Source: Mycobacterium pseudokansasii
GTDB lineage: Bacteria; Actinomycetota; Actinomycetes; Mycobacteriales; Mycobacteriaceae
NCBI RefSeq assembly: GCF_900566075.1
Contig: NZ_UPHU01000001.1
Location: 310,001-374,000 of the forward strand
Length of the DNA: 64,000 nucleotides
Direction of reading: 5' to 3'
This document shows positions 47,528 to 56,901 of the stretch, piece by piece (within the stretch, counting starts at the first letter, position 1; each line of letters starts with the position of its first letter). Both the position numbers and the translations under genes were made by a program. The notes beneath the pieces were generated by a model. That model was not told where the DNA came from. It saw only the letters and a list, made by a program, of their open reading frames with translations, and made no database searches.

Positions 47528-48739
47528 ATGACGGCAAGCCGCCCGACGATCCCGACAATGATGTCCCAGGTCAAGTGGTTTTTGCGGGCCCGTCCGGGGG
47601 ACTACCTGCTGGCATTGAGCGTCGCCGGGGCGTCGCTGCCGGTGGTGGGCAAGCACCTCGAGCCGCTGGGCAGTGTCACCGCTATGAGCGTCTGGGGTGC
47701 CCGGCATGCACCGGAATTCGTGTCCACCAGGGCCAAGGACTGGCTCACCCCGGCAACCAGCGGCCTCCGCCGCCGCGACCGCGCCAGCACCAACGAGGTT
47801 TCGGCCGCGGCGCTGCGCGGCATCGTGGCGGCCGCCGACCTGGACCTCGAATGGCCGGCGCCGCAACGCACCCCACCGGTCTGCGAAGCCCTGCGGCACC
47901 GCCGCTACCTGCACCGCCGAGGCGTCCACTACGGCAACAGCCCGGCGCAGTTGCTCGACGTGTGGCGCCGCAAGGAGCTTCCCACCCATCCCGCGCCGGT
48001 GCTGCTGTTCGTCCCGGGCGGCGCCTGGATACACGGCAGCCGCACCATGCAGGGGTATGCGCTGCTGTCGCGCATGGCGGAGCAGGGCTGGGTGTGCCTG
48101 TCGATCGACTACCGCGTCGCCCCGCACCACCGCTGGCCGCGCCACATCCAAGACGTCAAGGCCGCCATCGCCTGGGCGCGGGCCAACGTCGACAAATTCG
48201 GCGGGGACCGCGACTTCATCGCGATAGCCGGCTGCTCGGCCGGCGGGCACCTGTCCGCGTTGGCCGGGCTCACCGCCAACGACCCCGGCTACCAGGGCGA
48301 GTTGCCGGACGGCTGCGACACCTCGGTCGACGCCGCGGTCGGGATCTACGGTCGCTACGACTGGCAGGACCGCTCCACCGCGGAACGCGTGCGGTTCGTC
48401 GATTTCTTGGAGCGGGTCGTGGTCAAGCGCAGGATCACCCGCCACCCGCACGTGTTTCGCGACGCCTCGCCGATAGCCCGAGTGCACACCAATGCGCCCC
48501 CGTTCTTGGTCATTCACGGCGGCCGCGACGGTGTCATCCCGGTGGCGCAGGCGCGCAGCTTCGTCGAACGGCTGCGTGCGGTGTCGCGGTCGCTGGTGGC
48601 CTATGTGGAATTGCCGGGGGCCGGCCACGGCTTCGACCTGCTCGACGGTGCTCGCACCGGCCCCACCACGCACGCGATCTCGCTGTTCCTCAACCACGTT
48701 CACCGCACCCGGAAACAGTGCGCAAAAGAGGTCATCTAG
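47528..48739 (+). CDS. lipC: Esterase/lipase LipC
   Basis: A 403-residue alpha/beta hydrolase, the same length as Rv0220. The nucleophile elbow is AGCSAGGHLSAL (Ser in GxSxG), the oxyanion motif is VPGGAWIHGSR, the catalytic Asp lies in VIHGGRDGVIP and the His in PGAGHGFDLL. In M. tuberculosis LipC is a cell-surface esterase of short-chain esters. Start ATG fixed by match to the known N-terminal pattern (RARPGDYLLALSVAG). Confidence 0.92.
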   Translation: MTASRPTIPTMMSQVKWFLRARPGDYLLALSVAGASLPVVGKHLEPLGSVTAMSVWGARHAPEFVSTRAKDWLTPATSGLRRRDRASTNEVSAAALRGIVAAADLDLEWPAPQRTPPVCEALRHRRYLHRRGVHYGNSPAQLLDVWRRKELPTHPAPVLLFVPGGAWIHGSRTMQGYALLSRMAEQGWVCLSIDYRVAPHHRWPRHIQDVKAAIAWARANVDKFGGDRDFIAIAGCSAGGHLSALAGLTANDPGYQGELPDGCDTSVDAAVGIYGRYDWQDRSTAERVRFVDFLERVVVKRRITRHPHVFRDASPIARVHTNAPPFLVIHGGRDGVIPVAQARSFVERLRAVSRSLVAYVELPGAGHGFDLLDGARTGPTTHAISLFLNHVHRTRKQCAKEVI

Positions 48740-48791
48740 GCGCCGGCCGATTGCGCCGGTTGTAAAGTCGCGCTATGACCAGGGGGCTGCG

Positions 48792-50201
48792 GTGAAACGG
48801 CTCAGCGGCTGGGACGCGGTACTGCTCTACAGCGAAACACCGAATGTGCACATGCACACCATCAAGGTCGCGGTGATCGAGCTGGACCCGGACAGCCGCC
48901 AGTTCGGTATCGAGGCGTTTCGCGAGGTCATCGGCGGGCGCATGGGCAAGCTGGAGCCGTTGGGCTATCAACTGATCGACATCCCGCTCAAGTTCCACCA
49001 TCCGATGTGGCGTGAGCACTGCGAGGTCGATCTCAACTACCACATCCGGCCATGGAGGCTGCCGCCGCCGGGCGGCCGGCGCGAATTGGACGAGGCGATC
49101 GGCCAGATCGCCAGCACCCCGCTGGACCGCAGATACCCGCTGTGGGAGATGTATTTCGTTGAGGGCCTAGCCAATCACCGGGTGGCGGTGGTCGCCAAGA
49201 TTCACCATGCGCTGGCCGACGGGGTCGCCTCGGCCAACCTGATGGCACGCGGCATGGATCTGCTGCCGGGACCGGAAGGCAACCCGTACGTGTCGGACCC
49301 GGCCCCGAGCAAGCGGGAGCTGATGAGTTCGGCGTTCGTTGACCACCTGCGCCACCTGGGGCGGGTCCCCGCGACAATGCGGTACACCGCGGAGGGTCTG
49401 GGCCGGGTGCGGCGTAGCGCGCGCAAACTCTCTCCCGAATTGACCCGGCCGTTCACCCCGCCGCCGACCTTCATGAACCACAAGATCACCCCGGAGCGCA
49501 GGTTCGCCACCGCCACACTGGCGCTGGTCGATGTGAAGGAGACGGGGAAAAGGCTCGGGGCGACCATCAACGACATGGTGCTGGCCATGTCCACCGGAGC
49601 GCTACGCAGCCTGCTGCTGCGCTACGACGGCACGGCCGAACCGTTGCTGGCCTCCGTCCCGGTGAGCTACGACTTCTCACCGGAGCGGATCTCGGGAAAC
49701 CACTTCAGCGGCATGCTGGTGGCGCTGCCGACCGACTGCGACGACCCGCTGGAACGGGTGCGGGGCTGTCGCGAGAACGCATTGTCCGCCAAGGAAAGTC
49801 ACCAGCTGCTGGGACCGGAATTGATCAGCCGCTGGGCGGCCTACTTTCCACCGGCCGGTGCCGAGGCGATGTTTCGGTGGATGTCCGGCCGCAACGGGCA
49901 GAACAAGATCCTCAACCTGAACATCTCGAACGTTCCCGGCCCGCGCCAACGCGGCAGGGTGGGCGGTGCGCTGGTGACCGAGATCTATTCGGTGGGCCCG
50001 CTGACCGCGGGCAGCGGGCTGAACATCACCGTGTGGAGCTATGTCGACCAGCTGAACATCTCGGTGCTCACCGACGGCGCCACCCTCAGGGATCCGCACG
50101 AGGCGACCGAGGCCATGATCGCGGATTTCATTGAAATACGAAGGGCCGCTGGACTTTCCGAAGAGTTAACGGTCGTCGAGCTGGCGCTGGCGCAAGCCTG
50201 A
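48792..50201 (+). CDS. Wax ester synthase/diacylglycerol acyltransferase (Rv0221-like)
   Basis: A 469-residue WS/DGAT enzyme, equal in length to Rv0221. The active-site motif is KIHHALADGVASANL (HHxxxDG), and the family C-terminal block is NLNISNVPGPRQRGRVGGA. It joins acyl-CoA to diacylglycerol or fatty alcohol to make storage lipid. GTG start with AGGGGGCTGC just upstream; it follows lipC by about 50 bp and may share its transcript. Confidence 0.92.
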   Translation: MKRLSGWDAVLLYSETPNVHMHTIKVAVIELDPDSRQFGIEAFREVIGGRMGKLEPLGYQLIDIPLKFHHPMWREHCEVDLNYHIRPWRLPPPGGRRELDEAIGQIASTPLDRRYPLWEMYFVEGLANHRVAVVAKIHHALADGVASANLMARGMDLLPGPEGNPYVSDPAPSKRELMSSAFVDHLRHLGRVPATMRYTAEGLGRVRRSARKLSPELTRPFTPPPTFMNHKITPERRFATATLALVDVKETGKRLGATINDMVLAMSTGALRSLLLRYDGTAEPLLASVPVSYDFSPERISGNHFSGMLVALPTDCDDPLERVRGCRENALSAKESHQLLGPELISRWAAYFPPAGAEAMFRWMSGRNGQNKILNLNISNVPGPRQRGRVGGALVTEIYSVGPLTAGSGLNITVWSYVDQLNISVLTDGATLRDPHEATEAMIADFIEIRRAAGLSEELTVVELALAQA

Positions 50202-50243
50202 CGGCCACATCCTGATCCACATCAGAAGGAGCTGCGAACCACT

Positions 50244-51026
50244 GTGAGCGAAGAACCCGGCACCACCGAACCCGAAGTCCTTGTCGAACAGCGTGGTCGG
50301 ATCCTGATCATCACGATCAACCGGCCGAAGGCCAAGAACGCGGTCAACGCCGCGGTCAGCCGGGGTCTGGCCGACGCGATGGACCGCCTCGATTCCGACG
50401 CCGGCCTCTCGGTGGGGATCCTCACCGGCGCGGGCGGTTCGTTCTGCGCCGGAATGGATCTCAAGGCCTTCGCCCGCGGGGAGAACGTCGTCGTCGAAGG
50501 CCGCGGCCTGGGCTTCACCGAACGTCCACCCGCCAAGCCGCTCATCGCGGCGGTGGAGGGCTACGCGTTGGCCGGCGGCACCGAGTTGGCGCTGGCCACC
50601 GATCTGATTGTGGCAGCAAGGGATTCGGCGTTCGGCATTCCGGAGGTCAAACGTGGCCTGGTCGCCGGCGGCGGGGGACTGCTGCGGCTGCCCGAGCGCA
50701 TTCCGTATGCGATCGCCATGGAGCTGGCGCTCACCGGTGACAACCTGCCCGCCGAACGTGCCCACGAGCTGGGTCTGGTCAACATCTTGGCCGAGCCCGG
50801 CAGGGCGCTCGAGGCAGCTATTGCGCTGGCCGAAAAGATCACCGCCAACGGGCCGCTGGCGGTGGCCGCCACCAAGCGGATCATCACCGAATCACGCGGC
50901 TGGAGCCTGGAAAGCCGGTTCGCCGAGCAGCTGAAGATCTTCGGTCCGGTGTTCATGTCCAACGACGCCAGGGAAGGCGCGATCGCGTTCGCCGAGAAGC
51001 GTCCGCCGCGCTGGACCGGCACCTGA
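50244..51026 (+). CDS. echA1: Enoyl-CoA hydratase EchA1
   Basis: A 260-residue crotonase. Oxyanion-hole segments are SFCAGMDLKAFARGE and GYALAGGTELALATD; the catalytic region FGIPEVKRGLVAGGGG shows the usual Glu of EV (position of Glu144 in rat crotonase is in PEVK). The C-terminal trimerisation helices are complete. Orthologous in position to Rv0222. The gene is followed by a strong bidirectional hairpin. Confidence 0.92.
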   Translation: MSEEPGTTEPEVLVEQRGRILIITINRPKAKNAVNAAVSRGLADAMDRLDSDAGLSVGILTGAGGSFCAGMDLKAFARGENVVVEGRGLGFTERPPAKPLIAAVEGYALAGGTELALATDLIVAARDSAFGIPEVKRGLVAGGGGLLRLPERIPYAIAMELALTGDNLPAERAHELGLVNILAEPGRALEAAIALAEKITANGPLAVAATKRIITESRGWSLESRFAEQLKIFGPVFMSNDAREGAIAFAEKRPPRWTGT

Positions 51027-51029
51027 GCT

Positions 51030-51091
51030 CGCGAGCAGCCGCGAAAGCGCCGAAACGCCCGGCGTGTCGGGCGCCTTTGCGGCTGCTCGCG
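51030..51091. terminator. Long bidirectional hairpin after echA1
   Basis: CGCGAGCAGCCGC (51030-51042) pairs perfectly with GCGGCTGCTCGCG (51079-51091), and the inner bases GCGCC/GGCGC extend the stem after a small internal loop. It sits between the convergent ends of echA1 and the TetR fragment. A related arm (TTTGCGTCTGCTCGC) is found at 57052-57066, so it belongs to a repeated terminator type. Confidence 0.8.
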
Positions 51092-51095
51092 GAAC

Positions 51096-51266
51096 TTACG
51101 GGATTGGTGCGGTCAGGTAGCGCTGCACGGTCGGACCCAACCAGGCGACCAGTTCATCGACGCCGGTCGACGCGATCGGTTCGATCTTGAGCTGGTAGCG
51201 CGCGAACGCCAACCCCGCCAGATGGCTGGCCACCAGCTCGGCCCGCAACTGTGCATCGGTGACACC
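51096..51266 (-). pseudogene. TetR-family regulator, C-terminal fragment
   Basis: The minus strand reads GVTDAQLRAELVASHLAGLAFARYQLKIEPIAS and ends in GPTVQRYLTAPIP before TAA. This is the C-terminal domain of a TetR regulator, of the same subgroup as the intact one at 18108. The N-terminal DNA-binding part is missing; upstream the frame runs into the antisense of a methyltransferase fragment. Inactive remnant. Confidence 0.75.
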
Positions 51267-51477
51267 GAACTCGGGTGTGCTGTGCATCTTGCTCGGTGAG
51301 GCGGCGGTGGCCGCGTCGGGCTGGTTGCTGCTGTGGTTTGCCACCTTCTGGGTGGTCCAGCTGGTTGCCATCCGATTCTGGGAAGAGCCGCATCTGCGAC
51401 AGCGCTACGGCGCCGAATACGTCGAGTACCGCCGCAACGTTCCCGGTTGGATTCCGCGAATCTCGGCCTGGCGCTAG
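51259..51477 (+). pseudogene. Isoprenylcysteine carboxyl methyltransferase-like fragment
   Basis: The frame reads LLGEAAVAASGWLLLWFATFWVVQLVAIRFWEEPHL, then RQRYGAEYVEYRRNVPGWIPR to the stop. This is the last membrane helix and the C-terminal motif (EEPxLxxxxGxxYxxYxxxVPRWxP) of ICMT/PEMT-like membrane methyltransferases. The SAM-binding first half is absent. It abuts the TetR fragment head to head at about 51266, so a deletion joined two divergently truncated genes. Confidence 0.75.
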
Positions 51478-51599
51478 GCTTTTCACAAACCCGCGGCCTG
51501 GTGTGCGCTGTCGCTGTCGCTGCCCTCGAACCCCGACGCTCATGAGTTACACTGAAAGCTAGATTTGTAAAGGTCCGGGGGACCGGGGAAGGGTCGCCG

Positions 51600-53087
51600 A
51601 TGAGCGTTTCGCTGCTTCTCGAGATGGCTGCATCGAGCAATCCTGACCGCACGGCTGTCGTCTCGGGAGACCTGCGGCTGACGACTCAGCAGCTCAGCGA
51701 TCTCGCCGACGGCGGCGCCGGGGTACTCGCGGCGTCGAATGCCCGGCATGCGGTGTACGTCGGCACCGGCGGGGCGATGCTGCCGCTGCTGATCTTCGCC
51801 TCGGCACGCGCCGGGCTGCCCTTCACCCCGATCAACTATCGGCTCTCCGCCGACGGCATCCACGCGCTGATCCACCGGCTGCCCGAACCCCTGGTGATCG
51901 CCGACGACCGCTACCGGGGGATGCTCGGCGATACACCGTCGATGAGTTCGGACGAATTCCTGGCGCTGGCCGGCGGCGCCGACCCGGTGTCGGAATTTGC
52001 CGACCCCGACGCGGTGGCGATCGTGTTGTTCACCTCGGGAACCACGTCGCAGCCCAAAGCCGTCGAACTCACCCACAACAACCTCACCAGCTACGTCACC
52101 GGGACTGTCGAATTCGACTCGGCCGGCACCGGCGACGCCGCACTGATCTGCGTGCCGCCCTACCACATCGCCGGTGTCGGGGCGGCGCTGTCAAACCTGT
52201 ACGCTGGTCGAAAGATGGTGTATCTGACCGACTTTGACGCGCTCGAATGGGTGCGGCTGGCCAACGCGGAACAGGTCACCACCGCGACCGTGGTGCCCAC
52301 CATGCTGGACCGCATCGTCTCCGTGTTGGAAACCGGCGAACACAAGCTGCCCACCTTGCGCAACCTGGCCTACGGCGGCTCGAGGGTGGGCCTGCCGCTG
52401 GTTCGCCGCGCCCTGGAACTGCTTCCGGATGTCGGCTTCGTCAACGCCTACGGCCTGACCGAGACCAGCTCGACGATCGCGGTGCTGACCCCCGATGACC
52501 ACCGCACCGCGCTCTCGGCGTCGGACGCCGCGCTCGCCCGGCGATTGGGATCGGTCGGGCGGCCGGTGCCCGGCGTCGAGGTGCAGATCCGTGGCGAGGA
52601 CGGCGCAGTGCTGGGTCCCGGTGAAAGCGGCGAGTTGTTTGTCCGCGGCGCGCAGGTGTCCGGGCGTTACACCGGAATCGGTTCGGTGCTCGACGACAAC
52701 GGCTGGTTTGCCACGAAGGACATCGCGGTTCTCGACGACGACGGTTACGTGTTCATCGGCGGCCGCAGCGACGACACCATCATTCGCGGCGGTGAGAACA
52801 TCGCTCCCGCCGAGCTGGAGGAGGTGCTTATCGAGCACCCGCAGGTGCGTGACGTCGCCGTGGTCGGTATCGAGGACCCGCATTGGGGCCAGGCGATTGT
52901 CGCGGTGGTGGTGCCGTCTGCAGGCGCCGACCCGGACCCGGAGGAATTGCGCGACCATGTGCGTAGCAGTTTGCGCGGGTCACGTACCCCGGACCGGGTA
53001 GTGTTTCGCGACGAGTTGCCAACCACCGCCACCGGCAAGGTACTTCGCCGGCAGATCATCGAAGAACTGGCAGGAACGACATCATGA
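51600..53087 (+). CDS. Acyl-CoA synthetase (FadD-type, ANL superfamily)
   Basis: A 495-residue adenylate-forming enzyme. The P-loop is VLFTSGTTSQPKAVELTH, motif A5 is NAYGLTETSSTIAV, the hinge GGRSDDTIIRGGENIAPAELEEVL, and the catalytic Lys lies in TTATGKVLRRQI. It activates a carboxylic acid as CoA ester; substrate not predictable. It is the first of an inserted set not found between echA1 and the Rv0223c homologue in M. tuberculosis. The ATG of the following small gene overlaps its stop by 4 bp. Confidence 0.88.
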   Translation: MSVSLLLEMAASSNPDRTAVVSGDLRLTTQQLSDLADGGAGVLAASNARHAVYVGTGGAMLPLLIFASARAGLPFTPINYRLSADGIHALIHRLPEPLVIADDRYRGMLGDTPSMSSDEFLALAGGADPVSEFADPDAVAIVLFTSGTTSQPKAVELTHNNLTSYVTGTVEFDSAGTGDAALICVPPYHIAGVGAALSNLYAGRKMVYLTDFDALEWVRLANAEQVTTATVVPTMLDRIVSVLETGEHKLPTLRNLAYGGSRVGLPLVRRALELLPDVGFVNAYGLTETSSTIAVLTPDDHRTALSASDAALARRLGSVGRPVPGVEVQIRGEDGAVLGPGESGELFVRGAQVSGRYTGIGSVLDDNGWFATKDIAVLDDDGYVFIGGRSDDTIIRGGENIAPAELEEVLIEHPQVRDVAVVGIEDPHWGQAIVAVVVPSAGADPDPEELRDHVRSSLRGSRTPDRVVFRDELPTTATGKVLRRQIIEELAGTTS

Positions 53088-53380
53088 TCAAGAACGGAAC
53101 CCGTCTCGCCAGCCAGGTGTGTGACACCCAGGTCATCGTCGTCAGAACTACGGAGAGCCTGGACGACCTGCGCTGCGGTGGCGTACCGATGGTGGCGATC
53201 GGCGCCGAGCGGTCCGGCCAGCTCGACCCGGCGTTCGCCGACGGCTCGGTGATGGGCAAGCGCTACGTCGACGACAACGGGGCCGAGGTGCTGGTGACCA
53301 AACCAGGCGCCGGGTCACTGAGCGTCGGTGACACCAAGCTTCACCTCAAAGAGGTCAAGCCGCTGCCGGCCAGCGACTGA
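53084..53380 (+). CDS. Small conserved protein linked to acyl-CoA synthetase
   Basis: A 98-residue soluble protein starting inside the stop of the acyl-CoA synthetase gene. Marks are GTRLASQVCDTQVIVVRTT, LRCGGVPMV and a C-terminal VGDTKLHLKEVKPLPAS. Similar small proteins accompany acyl-CoA synthetases in actinobacteria. Two cysteines (residues 13 and 31) could bind metal or CoA. Function unknown; a partner or regulator of the synthetase is likely from coupling. Confidence 0.75.
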   Translation: MIKNGTRLASQVCDTQVIVVRTTESLDDLRCGGVPMVAIGAERSGQLDPAFADGSVMGKRYVDDNGAEVLVTKPGAGSLSVGDTKLHLKEVKPLPASD

Positions 53381-53435
53381 GCGCGGGTCTGGCAAACTGG
53401 ATCACGCCCGCCCTGGGCCGTTGTGGGCGCCGCCG

Positions 53436-54074
53436 TTAATCTCGCGGGCCGTTCTGATTGACGGCAGTACCGCTATGGCGAACGAATTCCCTTGCAGAAA
53501 CCAAGAATTGGAGCTGGTCGCCAACGGTGTGTAACGGCTCGGCGGAACGCGTCGAGCGGCACAGCATGATCGCGCCTTCCAGCGCGGCGACGGAGGTCAC
53601 CGCCAGCGACGCCGCGTCCGACTCGTCGAAACCGTCGGTGATAAACGCCCGAGTCAACGCGCTGCACCAGCGGTTCAGGATGGCGCCGGCCTCCGCGGAT
53701 AGCTCGAGTTCGTCGTCGGCCGAGCCCAGCGCTGCCGCGGCCACGGGGCAGCCCGCGGTGAAGCCGCCCTCGGTGAGCAGGTGTTGCCAATAATCGACGA
53801 ACTCGCGCAGCAGAACCCGGGCACCCCGGTCGGCAGCGTTGTCGATCACGGCGGTGATCGAATCACCGGCGTAGCGAAGCGCCTCGGTCAGTATCTGATT
53901 TCGGCCGTCGGGAAAGTGGTGGTACACCGAGCCGCGCGGGGCGCCGCTGCGCGCGAGCACCGAGTCGATGGTGACCCCGGACGCGCCACGTTCGCGCAGC
54001 ACCTGGGCGGCGCTGACCAGCATCTTGTCCCGCGTGCGGCCGCGCTTCTTCGCGGCCGTGCCGGTCGGCGTCAT
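53436..54074 (-). CDS. TetR-family regulator, LmrA/YxaF type
   Basis: A 212-residue regulator. The HTH part is TRDKMLVSAAQVLRERG, then VLARSGAPRGSVYHHFPDGRNQI (residues about 15-62). The C-terminal domain with GGFTAGCPVAAAAL is the YxaF/LmrA subgroup. The start is the ATG of MTPTGTAAKKRG; the open frame upstream is not typical. It is convergent with the acyl-CoA synthetase pair and divergent from an echA gene, and probably controls these acyl-CoA genes. Confidence 0.85.
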   Translation of the reverse strand: MTPTGTAAKKRGRTRDKMLVSAAQVLRERGASGVTIDSVLARSGAPRGSVYHHFPDGRNQILTEALRYAGDSITAVIDNAADRGARVLLREFVDYWQHLLTEGGFTAGCPVAAAALGSADDELELSAEAGAILNRWCSALTRAFITDGFDESDAASLAVTSVAALEGAIMLCRSTRSAEPLHTVGDQLQFLVSAREFVRHSGTAVNQNGPRD

Positions 54075-54376
54075 GCGGCGTGCGAGTGGCCGTGACGCGG
54101 TACCGGCCAGTGCAGATGGCGTGGGTGGAACCGAAGTGGTCGTCGGCGTCGATCGGGCAGTTGGCGAGTGAATCGGAAGCCGGCGATGTTGAGCTCGATG
54201 ATCCACATGGTTACTCCCGGTGGAAGGTATTGCCTCATGTACCGGATCACCGGCCACGATTATGTGAAACAGCATAATATATCCGCGCTCGTTGCGGAAG
54301 AGCCCGCATCGAACTGCCAACAAACCTGCCAACGGAACTATGGTCTATTGCATAATGCCTTATTGTGGGGTTCACT
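54075..54376. other. Divergent intergenic region with repeated GCATAAT motifs
   Basis: About 300 bp between the TetR gene and the divergent enoyl-CoA hydratase. The half nearest the hydratase is A/T-rich and contains GCATAAT at 54273 and again at 54350, in both cases next to further A/T dyads. These are candidates for the TetR operator and -10 elements. No gene was found in it. Confidence 0.4.
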
Positions 54377-55195
54377 GTGCCGATGACTAGCGCTGCACAG
54401 CCCGCTCTGCCCGACCTCGGCACCGTGTCCCTCGAGCGCGACGGGCACGTTTTGCTGATCGGGCTGAACCGGCCACACAAACGCAATTCGTTCGACCGGG
54501 CGATGCTCGCCGATCTGTCCGCGGCGTGCGGGCTGCTGGAAGCCGACGATTCGCTGCGCGCCGGGGTGTTATTCGCCCACGGCGACCACTTCACCGCCGG
54601 TCTCGATCTCGTCGACGTCGGTCCCGGCATCGCGGCCGGGGAGTCGGCTTTCCCCGAGGGTGGCCGCGATCCCTGGCGGCTGGACGGCGACTGGACCACA
54701 CCGCTGGTCGCCGTCGTGCACGGTTGGTGCATGACGTTGGGCATTGAATTGCTGCTGGCCGCCGACATTCGCATTGCCGCGGCCGGGACCCGGTTCACCC
54801 AGCTGGAGGTGCAGCGCGGGATATACCCCTTCGGCGGGGCGACCATCCGCCTGCCCCGCGACGCCGGCTGGGGCAATGCCATGCGTTGGCTGCTCACCGG
54901 CGAGGAATTCGACGCTGCCGAGGCGCACCGCATCGGGCTGGTCCAGGAGGTGGCCGATGACGCCGCGGCGGCATTGGCACGGGCGAGCGAGATCGCCCAC
55001 ACGATCGCCGACCGCGCCGCGCCGCTGGGGGTGAAGGCCACGCTGGCGTCGTCGCACCTGGCCCGCCGGCAGGGCGAGGCGGCGGCCATCGAACGCCTGC
55101 GTCCCGACGTCGCGGCTTTGTTCGCCACCGCCGACGCCGCCGAGGGGGTCCAATCATTCATCGAACGACGACAGGCCCGCTTTGAGGGTCGCTAG
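54377..55195 (+). CDS. Enoyl-CoA hydratase/isomerase family protein
   Basis: A 272-residue crotonase-fold protein. LIGLNRPHKRNSFDRAML opens the core, HFTAGLDLVDVG and HGWCMTLGIELLLAADI are the oxyanion-hole segments, and LEVQRGIYPFGGATIRLPR follows. The usual Glu of the second active-site position is not obvious, so an isomerase or hydrolase is also possible. GTG at 54377 has GGGG 6 bases before it; ATG at 54383 is the alternative. Under likely control of the divergent TetR regulator. Confidence 0.85.
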   Translation: MPMTSAAQPALPDLGTVSLERDGHVLLIGLNRPHKRNSFDRAMLADLSAACGLLEADDSLRAGVLFAHGDHFTAGLDLVDVGPGIAAGESAFPEGGRDPWRLDGDWTTPLVAVVHGWCMTLGIELLLAADIRIAAAGTRFTQLEVQRGIYPFGGATIRLPRDAGWGNAMRWLLTGEEFDAAEAHRIGLVQEVADDAAAALARASEIAHTIADRAAPLGVKATLASSHLARRQGEAAAIERLRPDVAALFATADAAEGVQSFIERRQARFEGR

Positions 55196-55240
55196 CTTCG
55201 CTTGGTGAGGGCGAAGTTCACAATTAGATCAAGTTGCGGT

Positions 55241-56863
55241 TCAGGCCGCGGTGAGTGCTGCGTTTGTGAATTGATTGAGGTGTCGTTCGAGTTGGCGCCA
55301 GGCGATCGCCAGATCGCTGCGTTTGGCGAGATCATCCGTTGGGAGCCTTGGGTCTAACTCGGCCAGGCCGGGTGCGAGAACACGTCCGTAGACCTTGGTG
55401 AACAGCACCGCGACGCGGCGGCCCAGCGGGGTGAGTTGGTAGCGGTGGTGGCCCGGCAGCCTGACGATGAGCCCCTTGCGTTTGAGCCGGCGCAGGTCAT
55501 ATGTGGCTTGGCGGCTTGTGTAGGAGCAGCCCAGCAAGGTGGTTACCGCTCGAACCAGGGCTGGGTTGTCGAACCCGGCGAGCAGATGGGTGAATCCGAC
55601 GATAGCGGCCAGCACCGCCATCACCCGCGGATCCCCGAACCGCAGTCCGGGGGCATGTTGACCGTCGATCTGTGAGGGTCGGGTCACCTCGGTGAAGGTG
55701 GCCACATCCGGAGCGGGCCGGGCATCGGTGGCTTGTGCGTCGCATAGACGCTGGTTGGCATGCTCGCCAACCGCCCGAAGGGCCTTCCAGTTCTCGGCGG
55801 TCACCCGCCGACCGATGCCAAAATCGCGGGTGTCGCAGATGACCGTCTCGGTGCGCAACGCCCGATGCTCCTTGAAGTATTGCTTGATCCGACTCGACTT
55901 GTAGTAGCAGCTGATCTGCGGATCCACACCCTTGGTGATCACTTGGGTGCGCCAGGTGCCCGGCGTGCGCGAGCTGATGCGCCGGTCGAAGATCAGCGAC
56001 ACCTTCTCCGGGCGTCCGATGTCGAGGTGGTCACGGATGAGCTGTTCGAAAAACGATCGCCCGGCCGCGGGCCGGTCGAACACCCGGGTATCAGAAACCT
56101 CGAATTGGCGAAACGCCAGTTCGTAGACGTAGCCCGCACGCAAGTCATCGCGGGTGAACGGCGATGGCAACAGCTTTTGCCAGCGCCAAAAGAAGCTCTT
56201 CACCGCGCCCGACCCCAGTCGGTCGCAGATGCGCTGCAGCGCGGCGGGGTCCTCGCAGTCGCGGAACCCGTTGTCTAGAGCGGTGTAGCCGATGCCCAGC
56301 CGGTCGCATTGCCGTTGCGCCCAGGTGTGCCCGTTGAGCCAGATCCACACCGGCCACGGTGCGTAGGCATTGGTCTTCCAAAACGCGCCACCCCAGTCGG
56401 GATCCCACAGGTAAAAGTAGAAATGATTAACAAAGCCCATCTGGCGAGCCCACTCCATGTGCGGATGAGCCACATGCTCTTGGCCCTTGGCCTTCCACGA
56501 GCGCCATATCGGGGTCTTTTCCTGCGCGATCCCGATCAACACCACCCGCCCCTCGCCGCCCTCCCTTTCGGCTTCCTCGATCAATGGCCGCGCGATCTCC
56601 TCCTTGTTCTCGCCCTTGGCGAAGCGGCGCACCGGGATCGCGTTCGCCTTAGCCCACCGGTGCACCTCGGCGACGTAGGCGTCGCCGATCTTGCCGAACG
56701 CCGCCGACGACGGAATTCCAAACCCCTTCTGCCAGTACAGAAACTGGCACACCCCGCCCACCGACTGCAGTTTCGGCACATATGCCTGCAAAAAGATCCG
56801 GTCCACCGACCGACAGGTGAGCGTCACATGATCGCACAGTAAAGTTGCATAGTCGGCCATCAT
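55241..56863 (-). CDS. 540-residue protein of unknown function with winged-helix end
   Basis: I do not recognise a named family. Residues 1-110 include TLTCRSVDRIFLQAYVPKLQ and LYWQKGFGIPSSAAFGKIGDAY; residues about 125-240 are rich in Trp, Tyr and Phe (FYFYLWDPDWGGAFWKT, WPVWIWLNGHTWAQRQ). Residues about 270-330 hold charged motifs (KVSLIFDRRISSRTPG, CYYKSSRIKQYFKEHRAL). Residues about 435-500 look like a winged helix (SRQATYDLRRLKRKGLIVR, then YQLTPLGRRVA). GGAGG before ATGATG fixes the start. It stands alone, upstream is a perfect 14-bp hairpin, and both neighbours are from the conserved or inserted acyl-CoA set. It could be the protein of an uncharacterised mobile element. Confidence 0.7.
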   Translation of the reverse strand: MMADYATLLCDHVTLTCRSVDRIFLQAYVPKLQSVGGVCQFLYWQKGFGIPSSAAFGKIGDAYVAEVHRWAKANAIPVRRFAKGENKEEIARPLIEEAEREGGEGRVVLIGIAQEKTPIWRSWKAKGQEHVAHPHMEWARQMGFVNHFYFYLWDPDWGGAFWKTNAYAPWPVWIWLNGHTWAQRQCDRLGIGYTALDNGFRDCEDPAALQRICDRLGSGAVKSFFWRWQKLLPSPFTRDDLRAGYVYELAFRQFEVSDTRVFDRPAAGRSFFEQLIRDHLDIGRPEKVSLIFDRRISSRTPGTWRTQVITKGVDPQISCYYKSSRIKQYFKEHRALRTETVICDTRDFGIGRRVTAENWKALRAVGEHANQRLCDAQATDARPAPDVATFTEVTRPSQIDGQHAPGLRFGDPRVMAVLAAIVGFTHLLAGFDNPALVRAVTTLLGCSYTSRQATYDLRRLKRKGLIVRLPGHHRYQLTPLGRRVAVLFTKVYGRVLAPGLAELDPRLPTDDLAKRSDLAIAWRQLERHLNQFTNAALTAA

Positions 56864-56901
56864 TGCCTCCTTGGTCTGAACAACCCGAGGCTACGACCGA
56901 C

